In this document: positions 34,033 to 42,920 of the stretch, in pieces | Layout of the letters: each line of letters starts with the position of its first letter | Position numbering within the stretch: the first letter of the stretch is position 1 | Source: Persicobacter psychrovividus | GTDB lineage: Bacteria > Bacteroidota > Bacteroidia > Cytophagales > Cyclobacteriaceae | DNA length: 64,000 nucleotides | Direction of reading: 5' to 3' | Assembly: GCF_036492425.1 (NCBI RefSeq) | Contig: NZ_AP025293.1 | Location: 744,001 to 808,000 of the forward strand | Made by a program: the position numbers and the translations under genes | Notes under the pieces: generated by a model | What the model saw: only the letters and a program-made list of their open reading frames with translations | Database searches by the model: none | What the model was told of the DNA's origin: nothing

Positions 34033-34908
34033 TTATTCCTTTATCAATGCCTCAATCCTGTCGATGGCCTCGGGAGTCAAGACTTTCAGGGTCTGAATAT
34101 GGGCTGTTTCTGTTACCCATAAATTTTTGGGTTCATAGGCGGCATTGAAGAGGTTTTCACCATGACTCAAAGGCACCTGCTGGTCATTTTTACTGTGAAT
34201 AATTAATTTGGGAATAGCTTTGATCATGGCGATATCTCGTACGGCCACATATTCCTGATTGAATTTTTCTGGCGACTTTTCAATCTGGGCTTTCAATATG
34301 CTAACGGGCGCGTACGCCATCGCAAGCCGCTGAGCGGATTCCACAGCACCGTCGAGCACCAACGCATCCACCTCTTGCTGATGATCTTTGGTGATTTTGA
34401 CCGCCAGTTGCCCTCCGAGAGAACAACCGTAAACAATGGTTTTAAGTTGCTCAGGTTTAACGCTGCCAATGAAGTGAGCAAAACCCGCCTCGGTATCTTT
34501 CATCACCCCACGGTAGCTGGGCTTGCCGTTGGATTTTCCATATCCTCGCCAATCTACCACATATACTCCAAAGCCATTTTCTATCAATGGCCGAATCAGG
34601 TATTGAGCAGTCGATACATTACCTCCCGCGCCATGAATAAAAAAGATGTTGGCTTTTTTTGGCGTGGAAGGCTCAAACTGATAGGTATATATTTTCAGGG
34701 AGTCGTCCACCGTCAGGCAGGTGGTTTTGTGGGGCAGATCATCCATAGGCTGCATGGCCTTTGAAGGAAAATAATACAGTACCGACTCATCATTTTCTAC
34801 CATGGCACGAATTCTCGGGTTGGTTTGGTAAAAGTAAACACCTACGCCAAGGGTAGAAAGTAAAAGAAACAAGGTGGCTGAAGCAAATATTTTCAGGGCA
34901 GTTCTCAT
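34033..34908 (-). CDS. Membrane-anchored alpha/beta hydrolase
   Basis: Alpha/beta-hydrolase of 291 residues with an N-terminal helix (residues 8-27) that anchors it facing the periplasm. FIHGAGGN forms the oxyanion region, GCSLGG holds the nucleophile Ser, SKNDQQVP the acid, and ETAHIQ the His. This layout matches the ABHD13/BEM46-like serine hydrolases. Substrate is unknown. The gene is isolated, with 124 bases or more to its neighbours. Confidence 0.82.
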   Translation of the reverse strand: MRTALKIFASATLFLLLSTLGVGVYFYQTNPRIRAMVENDESVLYYFPSKAMQPMDDLPHKTTCLTVDDSLKIYTYQFEPSTPKKANIFFIHGAGGNVSTAQYLIRPLIENGFGVYVVDWRGYGKSNGKPSYRGVMKDTEAGFAHFIGSVKPEQLKTIVYGCSLGGQLAVKITKDHQQEVDALVLDGAVESAQRLAMAYAPVSILKAQIEKSPEKFNQEYVAVRDIAMIKAIPKLIIHSKNDQQVPLSHGENLFNAAYEPKNLWVTETAHIQTLKVLTPEAIDRIEALIKE

Positions 34909-35388
34909 GAGGAAAGGTATAAAGGTTGAAGGTGTTTTGATTAGGGAGCAGACGCGCCAGTATAATCGTGAATCGGCTCTTTGTGAAGATGTATTTGTTA
35001 CATATTTTGAAAAAGAAGCTTATTCGGTATTAATGAATATAAATAAAATCTGAATAAATATAAAATATTTACTCATTATAAGTCAAAGGTTTAGCCTGTG
35101 TGAATTTGAATCGGATAAAATAGTTGTTGGACAGAAGCGTATTTCAATGATCATTTCAATATATTAGTGAAGTTACGATTCAATCATACATATTTATTTT
35201 ATCAATAGATTAGTGGAAGTGATGAGGTTATTTTTCAGTGAATAGACGCCTGTAGTTTCAGCGTGCATAACAGTTGGTGTCTTCTTTTCCTGATTTCGAT
35301 CCCTGTTGAATCAATTGGGTATCACCTGAATATTTAATCCTTTTACAGTCATTTTTCTTGTTTTTTATAATCCAATAATTGAATAAAA
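34909..35388. other. 480-bp AT-rich intergenic region
   Basis: Both flanking genes are transcribed away from it, so it must hold two promoters. I could identify neither. No repeat, hairpin or small gene is seen. Confidence 0.4.
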
Positions 35389-36255
35389 ATGGGTTTATTT
35401 ATTTTTTTTGCCATGGTGGCTGCTTTGTGTTTAGCGTATTATGGATACCTTCGAAAAAGCTCTTGGCAGTCGCCAGATGGGTATTTCCCGACTAAGTGGA
35501 GGAAAATCCTTCAGGAGAAAGTCGCTTTTTATAATGGTCTGACGGCTGAGGAACAGGAACACTTTGAATGGAAAGTGGAAGAATTTATTCTGAACCATAA
35601 AATTACGGGTGTCCGTGTTGAGATTGATAAAGTGGACAAGCTGCTGGTAGCGGCAAGCGCAGTAATTCCCATATTTAAATTTGCTGATTGGCGTTATGAT
35701 AATCTCTTCGAGGTGATCATTTATCCTGATCATTTCGATAAGAATTTTGCCACTGAAGGGGAGGGGCGTAATATTCTGGGCATGGTAGGAACAGGCTATA
35801 TGGAAGGAAAAATGATTCTTTCAAAAAGGGCCCTGCATGATGGTTTCGCCAATGAAAAAGACAAAAGAAACACGGCCATTCATGAATTTGTGCATTTGGT
35901 GGATAAAATGGATGGTGTGATCGATGGGGTACCTTCGATGTTGCTTGAGCGGCAATATACGATTCCGTGGATCGACCTGATGAAAACAAAAATTAAGGAG
36001 ATTCATGAGCGTTCGTCGGACATTAATGCCTACGGTGGTACGAATGAGGCAGAGTTTTTTGCGGTGGCGAGTGAGCATTTTTTTGAAAACCCCAAAAGCA
36101 TGCAACGCAAGCACCCTCAGCTTTACGCTTTGCTCGAAGAGATTTTCGAACATGATATGGCCGAACGCGAGCAGGTACTCCGCCGAATGGAAATAGGCAG
36201 AAATGCCCCTTGTCCGTGTGGAAGTGGGCAGAAATACAAGCGTTGCTGTGCTTAG
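35389..36255 (+). CDS. MtfA-type zinc peptidase with C-terminal SEC-C motif
   Basis: M90-family (MtfA/DUF980) metallopeptidase, 288 residues, with an N-terminal hydrophobic segment (residues 2-18). The zinc motif is H165-EFVH-169 (IHEFVHLVDKMDG), with a downstream glutamate in NEAEFFAVASEHFFE. The last 15 residues are a SEC-C zinc motif (NAPCPCGSGQKYKRCC, from C275), which is not part of E. coli MtfA. SEC-C tails bind zinc and often mediate contacts with ribosomes, SecA-like or nucleic acid partners. E. coli MtfA acts on the Mlc regulator, but that target is not shown here. Confidence 0.88.
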   Translation: MGLFIFFAMVAALCLAYYGYLRKSSWQSPDGYFPTKWRKILQEKVAFYNGLTAEEQEHFEWKVEEFILNHKITGVRVEIDKVDKLLVAASAVIPIFKFADWRYDNLFEVIIYPDHFDKNFATEGEGRNILGMVGTGYMEGKMILSKRALHDGFANEKDKRNTAIHEFVHLVDKMDGVIDGVPSMLLERQYTIPWIDLMKTKIKEIHERSSDINAYGGTNEAEFFAVASEHFFENPKSMQRKHPQLYALLEEIFEHDMAEREQVLRRMEIGRNAPCPCGSGQKYKRCCA

Positions 36256-36357
36256 GGGCCACGAGCCATAAATTTTCAGCCTTTCCGCTCAAAATTGAAT
36301 ATTTTTATGATTAGGTTGTAAGCATAATCAATCTATAACCTTATTCACTTTTTTAAA

Positions 36358-36945
36358 ATGTCACAGGATCAACTTCAGCAAGTATTAAATCTGATCGATG
36401 AAAAAAACAGGCAGGACCCGAAAACCATCAACAGCAATGGGGAGGAACTGACCGAAGAATTACTGTATTCGCAACGAATGACCGCTTGGCTTTTCAAGAT
36501 GGAAACCTCGCCTGCCGCTGAGCTGCAAATTGCCGTTAGGGCCAATCATGTTGGGCGCTGGGAAAGCCCACGGACCGACTATCCAGAAGGGAGAAAGGGA
36601 TATTTGAAATGGCGTACGGACTTGATTCAGCACCACCTGCAACTTACCCACCAAATGATGGATCAGGCGGGATTTGGTGAGGCGCAGAAACAGGCAGTCA
36701 GGAAAATTATGGAGAAAAAACACATCAAAAGAGATGCTGATTGTCAGACTTATGAAGATGTGATTTGCCTGGTTTTTCTTGAAAATTATTTGGCGGATTT
36801 TTATGCTGCCGCAGATATCGAGGAAGAAAAAATGGTCAGTATCATTCAAAAAACATGGCATAAAATGTCGGCCAAAGGGCAGGAGATGGCATTGACAATC
36901 CCTTTCTCTGCTGAGGCACTTGATTTGGTGAAAAAAGCACTTTAG
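36358..36945 (+). CDS. DUF4202 family protein
   Basis: Cytoplasmic protein of 195 residues matching DUF4202 along its length. The conserved parts are LIDEKNRQDP at the start, LLYSQRMTAWL, LQIAVRANHVGRWESPR and YPEGRKGYLKWR. The His/Arg-rich helical core and a later HIKRD..C..YEDVICLVFLE resemble HD-like helical proteins, but no function is established. It follows mtfA after 102 bases on the same strand. Confidence 0.85.
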   Translation: MSQDQLQQVLNLIDEKNRQDPKTINSNGEELTEELLYSQRMTAWLFKMETSPAAELQIAVRANHVGRWESPRTDYPEGRKGYLKWRTDLIQHHLQLTHQMMDQAGFGEAQKQAVRKIMEKKHIKRDADCQTYEDVICLVFLENYLADFYAAADIEEEKMVSIIQKTWHKMSAKGQEMALTIPFSAEALDLVKKAL

Positions 36946-37004
36946 CATAGCCTGTCGAAAATATGCCATCACCCCAATAAAAAACATGATTTCTACCGCC
37001 GTAA

Positions 37005-37024
37005 GGACGGTGCATGCGACGTCC
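37005..37024. repeat. Degenerate copy of the GGACGTTGCATGCAACGTCC palindrome
   Basis: GGACGGTGCATGCGACGTCC, followed by GTACCGATAGG as at 29226. It is 8 kb from the copper island and shows the repeat is dispersed. Confidence 0.65.
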
Positions 37025-37169
37025 GTACCGATAGGTGAAAAATAATCGATAGCCCAGCTTAATGGTGTTCCCTAAGTGATATGCATTAACGGATATTTAT
37101 TTATAAGCAGGGTGGTTGTGGTAGTTGCCGACAGACAATACAGAATTTCAATAATAGGATCAGTATAAA

Positions 37170-37634
37170 ATGATTTATAGAAAAGCTACTGAAAAAGATC
37201 TAAATAAAGTTGCTGAATTGTTTGATAGCTACAGGGTGTTTTATCGTAAAGAGTCTAATCTTCAAGGTGCCAAAGCATTTTTGAAGGAAAGGATTGAGCG
37301 TAATGATGCTGAAATATTTGTAGCAGAAGTTGACCATAAATTGGTGGGGTTTGTACAATTGTATCCTTTATTTTCCTCTACTAAAATGAAAAAATTCTGG
37401 CTACTTAATGATCTTTTTGTACACCCTAACCATAGAGGAAAAGGGATTTCGATAGGACTGATTGCGCGGGCAAAAAAGCTGGTAAAGGAAACGGGAGCTT
37501 GCGGAATGTCCTTAGAAACTGACAAGTCAAATTTAATAGGAAATAGCCTTTACCCCAAGGAGGGCTTTGAATTAAATGAAAGCTGTAATTTTTATGAGTG
37601 GAGCAATTCATCGGGATCGCTAAATGACGACTGA
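37170..37634 (+). CDS. GNAT-family N-acetyltransferase
   Basis: Acetyltransferase of 154 residues using acetyl-CoA. The GNAT core is visible: a first strand IYRKATEKDLNKVAELF, then LLNDLFVHPNHRGKGISIGL with the acetyl-CoA loop (HRGKGIS, an R/Q-x-x-G-x-G/A variant) near residues 90-97. SLYPKEGFELNES is the usual C-terminal GF motif. The acceptor substrate cannot be told. It is a single gene followed by a terminator. Confidence 0.88.
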   Translation: MIYRKATEKDLNKVAELFDSYRVFYRKESNLQGAKAFLKERIERNDAEIFVAEVDHKLVGFVQLYPLFSSTKMKKFWLLNDLFVHPNHRGKGISIGLIARAKKLVKETGACGMSLETDKSNLIGNSLYPKEGFELNESCNFYEWSNSSGSLNDD

Positions 37635-37693
37635 AGCTTGAATAATACGGGTTAATAATCAATCAGAGATTCGGTTTCCATAAAAATGTAAAG

Positions 37694-37726
37694 GCCCTGG
37701 CAGCAGCAATTTGCCAGGGCTTTTTT
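37694..37726. terminator. Bidirectional-type terminator between GNAT and Nudix genes
   Basis: GCCCTGGCA and TGCCAGGGC pair around AGCAGCAAT, with TTTTTT on the right and an A-rich left flank. It can end the + gene and, read backwards, the - gene. Confidence 0.8.
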
Positions 37727-37733
37727 CTGGGGG

Positions 37734-38294
37734 TTAGCGCATCAAAAACCATTGAAGTCCAATGATGGTCTTGGCATCTCGGATCTGGTTGTTTTGCAGG
37801 AGCTGCTTTACTTCCTGTCGCTTGATTTTCACCAGTTGAATGTCCTCTTTTTCCGCTTTCAGGCCACCGCCTTCATAAAGTTTGTCGGTGCTTGAAACTT
37901 CAGCATAGTAAAGAAAAATCCGCTCCGAGGTACCTCCTGGAGATACGAAAAATGAGCTGATAAATTTTGGCGAATTCAGACGGTAGCCAATCTCCTCTTC
38001 CACCTCTTTTTTTACCCGCATGGCGGCATCTTCTTCGCCCTCAAGCATCCCTGCGGTCAGTTCCAAAACCCAGCCATCACCTTCTTTGGTGGAGGGGTAG
38101 CGAAACTGGTTGGTGAACAGCAGGCTGTCGGTATCTTGCTCATAAATCACGACGGCCACGGCGTCGCCTCTTTCAAAACATAGCCGCTCAATGGTTACTT
38201 TTGATCCGTCAAACTGGTCGTGTTCAATGGTGGCTTTATTGATCTTGAAAAACTGATCAAAGACGGGCTTTTCCGCTAAGATTTTATATTTCAT
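37734..38294 (-). CDS. Nudix hydrolase, NudK/ADP-ribose pyrophosphatase-like
   Basis: Nudix hydrolase of 186 residues that splits a nucleoside diphosphate linked to another group, most likely ADP-ribose or GDP-mannose. The Nudix box is AGMLEGEEDAAMRVKKEVEE followed by EIGY: G-x5-E-x7 and then KE instead of the usual RE, as in E. coli NudK. The N-terminal strands before the box (VTIERLCFERGDAVAVVIYE) also match that group. It is probably cytoplasmic and lies downstream of rmuC on the same strand after a 50-base gap. Confidence 0.87.
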   Translation of the reverse strand: MKYKILAEKPVFDQFFKINKATIEHDQFDGSKVTIERLCFERGDAVAVVIYEQDTDSLLFTNQFRYPSTKEGDGWVLELTAGMLEGEEDAAMRVKKEVEEEIGYRLNSPKFISSFFVSPGGTSERIFLYYAEVSSTDKLYEGGGLKAEKEDIQLVKIKRQEVKQLLQNNQIRDAKTIIGLQWFLMR

Positions 38295-38344
38295 TCTGCT
38301 GTATTTTTTTGACCAAATGGCCGTTTTTTTGAATCAATGCTGGA

Positions 38345-39901
38345 TCAGTGTTGGTCCAATAAACCTGGCTGAAGTTCTTTTTTGGTTTTCAGTCCGAGGG
38401 ATTTGAGTTTTTGTGTTTGTTTCACCAGATTATTATTTCCAGTGGAAAGTTGCTTGTAGGCGGTATCGTATTGCTCTTGTGCCCGCTGAATGCTGCTGCC
38501 CACCTTTTCAAGGTTTTCGGTAAAAAGCACAAATTTGTCGTACAGTTTGGCGCCTTGCTCGGCAATCTCCTGTGCATTTTTGTTCTGATATTCCCGTTTC
38601 CACAGGTCGTTGATCAGCTTGAGGGAAGTGATCAGATTGGTGGGGTTCATGAGCATAATTCTGCGTTCATAAGCATATTCCCACAGCTGTGGTTCGTGTT
38701 TGATCGCCGCAATATAGGCCGCTTCGTTGGGGACAAACATGATCACGAAATCGAGTGCTTTATTGTAATCGTCATACCCCTTACTGCTCAGGGCGGTGAT
38801 ATGATTTTTTATCGCCTGAACGTGGGCATCAAGTTCCTGAATTTTGATGCGATCTTCTTCGGCCTCAATATGGCGGGTATAGGCGTTGAGCGACACTTTG
38901 GAATCGATGATCACGTGCCGTTCATCGGGATAATGAATTACGGCATCGGGACGCATTTTTTTGTCCTCAATATCAGACCGCAGGTGTTTTCCCTGTTCAT
39001 CTTTCAGCTCCTGTTCCATAAAATATTCAGTGCCTTTTCTCAGCCCTGACTGCTCCAGAATCCGCTCCAGGATAATCTCTCCCCAGCGTCCCTGGGTTTT
39101 AACTTCCCCTTTAAGCGCCTTGGTCAGGTTGTGGGCTTCGGTACTGATTTTGTGGTTCAGCGCTGCGAGTTCACGGACCTTTTCTGCCAATGAAAAACGT
39201 TCTTTGGCTTCTTTGTCATACACCTCATTTACCCTTGCCTGAAACTTGTCGATATTTTGACCGAGAGGCTGTAAAATCTGCGCCAGTTGCTCTTTGTTAT
39301 GATCGGTGAACCTGGCGGTTTTTTCTTCCAGGATTTTTTGCGCCACCAATTCAAATTCTGTCTTGAATTTTCGGTGGAGGTCTTCGATTTCCCCTTTCTG
39401 CTGCTGAAGCTTTTCCTGCAGCCCCCGATTGTTGGCCTCCTGCGTTTTCAGGGCTTCCATCAGGTTTTCATTTTTTTGCTGAAGGGCATTCAGTTGTTGG
39501 CCGAGGGATTCTTCCCTGAGTTGTTGCCGCTTGGCGTCTTCAGCCATGGCTTTTCGTTGAGCTTCTTCCGTGGCGAGCAATTTTTCAAGTTGTGTGCTGC
39601 GCCCGGAAACTTCATGGAAATCATCGTTCAGGCTGTCAAAGCGATTTTGCTGCTCGGCGAGTTGTGCATGAAGATTCTTGAGGTCAGACTTGTGCTCGGC
39701 AAGGGATTGGCCCGCCTGCATTGCCTGTTGCTGGGCATTGTTGAACTGCTGACGGACTTCTTCCAGTCGAGATTTCAGCTGATGATTTTCCTGAGCACTC
39801 AGGGCAACATTTTGTTGCTGCTGTTTGCCCCGCAACTGTGCCAGCAGGTAACCGAGGGCCAGGCAGATGAGTCCGGTAAGTATAGCAAAGAGAAGATCCA
39901 T
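38345..39901 (-). CDS. rmuC: DNA recombination protein RmuC
   Basis: RmuC-family protein of 518 residues, known to limit inversions at short inverted repeats. An N-terminal membrane helix (residues 2-20) is followed by a long Gln/Glu-rich coiled coil (about 25-210). The RmuC nuclease-like domain (about 225-450) contains GRWGEIILERILEQSGL, DAVIHYPDERHVIIDSKVSL and FVIMFVPNEAAYIAA. Lys/Asp/Glu residues in DSKVSL fit the PD-(D/E)XK-like core. Given the many palindromes nearby, its presence is worth noting, but it is a widespread core gene. Confidence 0.93.
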   Translation of the reverse strand: MDLLFAILTGLICLALGYLLAQLRGKQQQQNVALSAQENHQLKSRLEEVRQQFNNAQQQAMQAGQSLAEHKSDLKNLHAQLAEQQNRFDSLNDDFHEVSGRSTQLEKLLATEEAQRKAMAEDAKRQQLREESLGQQLNALQQKNENLMEALKTQEANNRGLQEKLQQQKGEIEDLHRKFKTEFELVAQKILEEKTARFTDHNKEQLAQILQPLGQNIDKFQARVNEVYDKEAKERFSLAEKVRELAALNHKISTEAHNLTKALKGEVKTQGRWGEIILERILEQSGLRKGTEYFMEQELKDEQGKHLRSDIEDKKMRPDAVIHYPDERHVIIDSKVSLNAYTRHIEAEEDRIKIQELDAHVQAIKNHITALSSKGYDDYNKALDFVIMFVPNEAAYIAAIKHEPQLWEYAYERRIMLMNPTNLITSLKLINDLWKREYQNKNAQEIAEQGAKLYDKFVLFTENLEKVGSSIQRAQEQYDTAYKQLSTGNNNLVKQTQKLKSLGLKTKKELQPGLLDQH

Positions 39902-39949
39902 AGGGGTGGTTTTTAAAGTGAGAGAATCAGTAGTTGAAGGCGTGGCATA

Positions 39950-40720
39950 TTACTTTTGTTCGAGCATTCTGACAATGATTTTCATGGCATGGGCGGCAGC
40001 ATTTTTGGCCATTTGTGGGTAGGTCATTTCTGCCTCTCCATCTGCCTGATCCGAGATACTGCGGATAATCACAAAAGGCTTGCCCAGGCGGTGAGCCACC
40101 TGTGCCACTGCGGCTCCTTCCATTTCAATGGCGTCGGCACGAAAGTCTTTTCGCAGCTGCTCAACCTTCTGGTGATCGGCAATAAACTGATCGCCAGTAA
40201 CAATAATTCCGCAGTGTGCATGCGCTTTTCCAACCACCTGCTGTGCTGCCCGAAAGGCTTGCGTGACAAGTTGTGGGTCGGCATGAAAATAGCCATTTTT
40301 GTCGCTTGATGGCACGAGAGCGGGCTGGGCATCAAAGGGGCGTGCATCGAAATCATGCTGGAGCAGGGATTCAGAAACAACAACATCGAGCAGTTTATAG
40401 TGAGGATTGGCAGCTCCAGCAATACCTGTAAACCAAAGCGATTCCGCCTTGAAATGATCTAACAGCAGGGTAGCCGTTAGGGCCGCATTGACCTTCCCAA
40501 CCCCTGATTTGGTAAGGATAATGGGCTTATCGGCGATGGTACCCTGATAGAACCACTGCCCAGCGATCAGGGTAGAGTCGGAAATGCTCATCTGTGACTT
40601 TAAGTCGGTGATTTCCTTGTCCATGGCGCCGAGGATGGCGACCTGTGCCTTGGTGATGGTACTGCAAAAAACACAGAGGAGCAGGCCAATGAGTGCGGGT
40701 TTAAATACTTTTATCGTCAA
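39950..40720 (-). CDS. mtnN: MTA/SAH nucleosidase with signal peptide
   Basis: 5'-methylthioadenosine/S-adenosylhomocysteine nucleosidase, 256 residues. The catalytic fold is intact: VAILGAMDKEI at the start of the domain, SGVGKVNAA, the purine/ribose site EMEGAAVAQVA and the catalytic Asp in RSISDQAD. It differs from the usual cytoplasmic enzyme by about 25 added residues that form a signal peptide (MTIKVFKPALIGLLLCVFCS, then TITKAQ). It is therefore predicted to be periplasmic or membrane-tethered, where salvage of adenine from external MTA is possible. The gene stands between rmuC and a Dph6-like gene on the minus strand. Confidence 0.88.
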   Translation of the reverse strand: MTIKVFKPALIGLLLCVFCSTITKAQVAILGAMDKEITDLKSQMSISDSTLIAGQWFYQGTIADKPIILTKSGVGKVNAALTATLLLDHFKAESLWFTGIAGAANPHYKLLDVVVSESLLQHDFDARPFDAQPALVPSSDKNGYFHADPQLVTQAFRAAQQVVGKAHAHCGIIVTGDQFIADHQKVEQLRKDFRADAIEMEGAAVAQVAHRLGKPFVIIRSISDQADGEAEMTYPQMAKNAAAHAMKIIVRMLEQK

Positions 40721-40724
40721 TTTT

Positions 40725-41432
40725 TTAGGGATTATTTTTTAAGCTCAATTCACAGAACCAGTAATCAGCATCCCAGGTATCTCCTTCTTTTTGGGGATAA
40801 TGGTGCAGGTGATTTTCCCCAATGACTATCGGGATGGGGGCACTGAAAATCGGTCCATCGAAAACAAAGGTATGAAATTCTCCATTTTCTCCACAAGGAT
40901 CCACATTGTCGGGCAGGCGGTCGATCCATTGCTGATCAATCACTTTTCCGACAAATTCCTCCCCAAGCAGGCGGGCATTGGTACAAACCACAACGGCCTT
41001 GAAGCCCAGATTGATAAAATGCTGAAGGAGCTTTTTGGTGTTGAGTTTCCACAAAGGGAATACGCCCCTGATGGCCTGTTGCTCAAGTTGTTCCTCGCGG
41101 TATTTTCTTAAATCTTCCAGAAAAATATCCCCAAATACAGCCCGCTCAAAACCTTCCTGCTTGAGCTGCTGCATGGCCTCGGCCATAACCTTATTGTATT
41201 GCTCAAGATTTTCCGATGCAGGCAGCGCCACTTTTTGTACGGGCAAGCCGAGGGCTTCAGCCTGAGCATCGAGCAGTGCCTCGGCAACGCCATGCATGGT
41301 AATGCGCCTTTGTTCCTGCGAGATGGTGGTCAGAAGTTTAGTTACCGGGGCATTGCCCGTTGCGCGGTGTTTGTACAATGCCATGGCGGCATCTTTGCCT
41401 CCGCTCCAGTTGAGATAGGTTTTCTTATTCAT
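40725..41432 (-). CDS. Dph6-like ATP-binding (diphthine-ammonia ligase family) protein
   Basis: Adenine-nucleotide alpha-hydrolase-fold protein of 235 residues, start at 41432 (MNKKTYLNWSGGKDAAMALY). The SGGKD PP-loop at residues 9-13 marks the N-type ATP pyrophosphatase family. FGDIFLEDLRKYRE, VVVCTNARLLG and DPCGENGEFHTFVFDGP are the conserved blocks of the Dph6/MJ0570 group. In bacteria this group has no diphthamide role and its function is uncertain. The frame is open another 38 codons upstream, inside the nitroreductase gene, which I reject. It overlaps that gene by eight bases. Confidence 0.85.
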   Translation of the reverse strand: MNKKTYLNWSGGKDAAMALYKHRATGNAPVTKLLTTISQEQRRITMHGVAEALLDAQAEALGLPVQKVALPASENLEQYNKVMAEAMQQLKQEGFERAVFGDIFLEDLRKYREEQLEQQAIRGVFPLWKLNTKKLLQHFINLGFKAVVVCTNARLLGEEFVGKVIDQQWIDRLPDNVDPCGENGEFHTFVFDGPIFSAPIPIVIGENHLHHYPQKEGDTWDADYWFCELSLKNNP

Positions 41433-42096
41433 ACCAAATACTGATTTCCGATAAATTTTTTCGGTGAAGATTCGGGACTTTGGCCTCATCGGCAGGGTAG
41501 CCCACAGGCAGGAGCAGGTAGGGCTTTTCGTTTTCAGGGCGTTCAAGAATTTTATGCAAAAAATTCATGGGGCTCGGCGTATGGGTGAGTGTTGCCAGCC
41601 CTGCTTCATGAATGGCATTGATTAAAAATCCACAGGCAAGCCCAACGGATTCATTCACATAGTAATTTTTATGTTTCTGTCCTTCGATCAGGTCGTAAGG
41701 CTTTTTGAAAACAATGATCAGGTAGGGCACAGTGGTCAGGAATGGTTTGTGCCAGTCGGTTTCAAAAGCTTCGAGATCCTTGAGCCAGGCTTCGCTCATT
41801 CGGCCATGGTAATTTTCGTACTCTTCTTTTTCTGCGGCTTCCCTGATTTTTTGCTTCAGTGTGGGATCACTGATCACGCAGAAAGTCCAAGGCTGTTTGT
41901 GAGCCCCACTTGGCGCACAGTTGGCGGCTTTAAGGATATTTTCGATAACCTCCCGCGCCACAGGGCGATCGGAAAATTCCCGCAAACTTCGGCGCTGGTT
42001 GATTTTTTCAAAATAATCGGCAGCAGCCTTTAAGCTTTGCTGTTCATCAAGCACAGGCGCTGTATATGGGATAAATTTATCGGATTCAGTGTTCAT
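41425..42096 (-). CDS. Nitroreductase-family flavoprotein
   Basis: FMN-dependent nitroreductase of 223 residues. RRSLREFSDRPV is the FMN phosphate-binding start, AANCAPSGAHKQPWTFCVI the central FMN loop, and ESVGLACGFLINAIHEAGLATLTH the dimer helix. KPYLLLPVGYPADEAKVP closes the site. The pattern is nearest to iodotyrosine-deiodinase/BluB-like members, but the substrate is not determinable. It is co-oriented with the Dph6-like gene and overlaps it by eight bases. Confidence 0.88.
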   Translation of the reverse strand: MNTESDKFIPYTAPVLDEQQSLKAAADYFEKINQRRSLREFSDRPVAREVIENILKAANCAPSGAHKQPWTFCVISDPTLKQKIREAAEKEEYENYHGRMSEAWLKDLEAFETDWHKPFLTTVPYLIIVFKKPYDLIEGQKHKNYYVNESVGLACGFLINAIHEAGLATLTHTPSPMNFLHKILERPENEKPYLLLPVGYPADEAKVPNLHRKNLSEISIWYE

Positions 42097-42125
42097 AGCA
42101 TTGTTATTGATCGGCCTTCAGGCTT

Positions 42126-42920
42126 TTAAAGTGCCTCCAAAGGGTTTTTATAAATGTAGGTATAGCCCAGTTGCGTGATGCCTTTTTGGGGTGAAATCAT
42201 TTTTTGGCGGTCGGCCATTGAGGCGAAGGTCGGTGGTTTCAGCCCATTTTTTTTCGCCGCCTGTGTATAAAATTCACTGCGCAAAGGGTGTTCTGGGCAG
42301 CAGACATTGAAATCTTCATTGGGCTGTGGTTGGTGGATCAGCCTTTGGGTGAAGCCTATGGCATCGTCAAGGTGCAACATATTGATGACCTTGTCCTCCA
42401 GGTTTTCTTTGCCAGCGAGGAATCGTCCTGCTTTTCGGTCGCCGCCAAAAAGCCCTGCAAAACGGAGAATATTCACCTTGCTGAAATGCTTTTTGAAGAT
42501 CAGTTCCGCTTCATGAAAGTGATTTTCAGGCTGATCGGGAAGATCGTTTTCGGTGACTGCAGTGGGCGAATCGTTATAAACTCCTGTGGTACTGATAAAA
42601 ATTACCTGATTGATTTCCGCTTTCAGCAAGTCATCTTTGAGTTGGTGGATGGCCTCCAAATAGTCCATCGCTTCCCGCTTTTGGCGCCTTGGGGGAATAT
42701 TGACCACGACCAGATCACAGGCCTTGAATGCTGCAGGCAGGGGATCAAGTCCGATGCGATACTGAAAGGCATCGATGCCCTTATCTTTCAGCAGGCTGAG
42801 CTTTTGCTGTTGGGTGGTCGTTCCGATAATTTGTGTGCCCGCATTGGTCAAAAAACTGCCGAGCGGAAGCCCAAACCATCCACAGCCAATAATTCCAATT
42901 TGAAGTTTGTCTGATGTCAT
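42126..42920 (-). CDS. NAD(P)-binding epimerase-like protein (YeeZ type)
   Basis: Rossmann-fold protein of 264 residues, extended-SDR/NAD-epimerase group, YeeZ-like. IGIIGCGWFGLPLGS at residues 8-22 is the dinucleotide loop and VIFISTTGVYNDSPT the second conserved block. The Tyr-x-x-x-Lys pair of active SDRs is absent or altered, as in other YeeZ-like members, so it may not be a classical epimerase. It ends the minus-strand run 37.7-42.9 kb; 29 bases separate it from the nitroreductase gene. Confidence 0.8.
   Translation of the reverse strand: MTSDKLQIGIIGCGWFGLPLGSFLTNAGTQIIGTTTQQQKLSLLKDKGIDAFQYRIGLDPLPAAFKACDLVVVNIPPRRQKREAMDYLEAIHQLKDDLLKAEINQVIFISTTGVYNDSPTAVTENDLPDQPENHFHEAELIFKKHFSKVNILRFAGLFGGDRKAGRFLAGKENLEDKVINMLHLDDAIGFTQRLIHQPQPNEDFNVCCPEHPLRSEFYTQAAKKNGLKPPTFASMADRQKMISPQKGITQLGYTYIYKNPLEAL

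Noticed and set aside
41433-41546. 38-codon extension of the Dph6-like gene
   Set aside because: It is antisense-free but lies wholly within the nitroreductase gene; the ATG at 41432 starts directly before the PP-loop.
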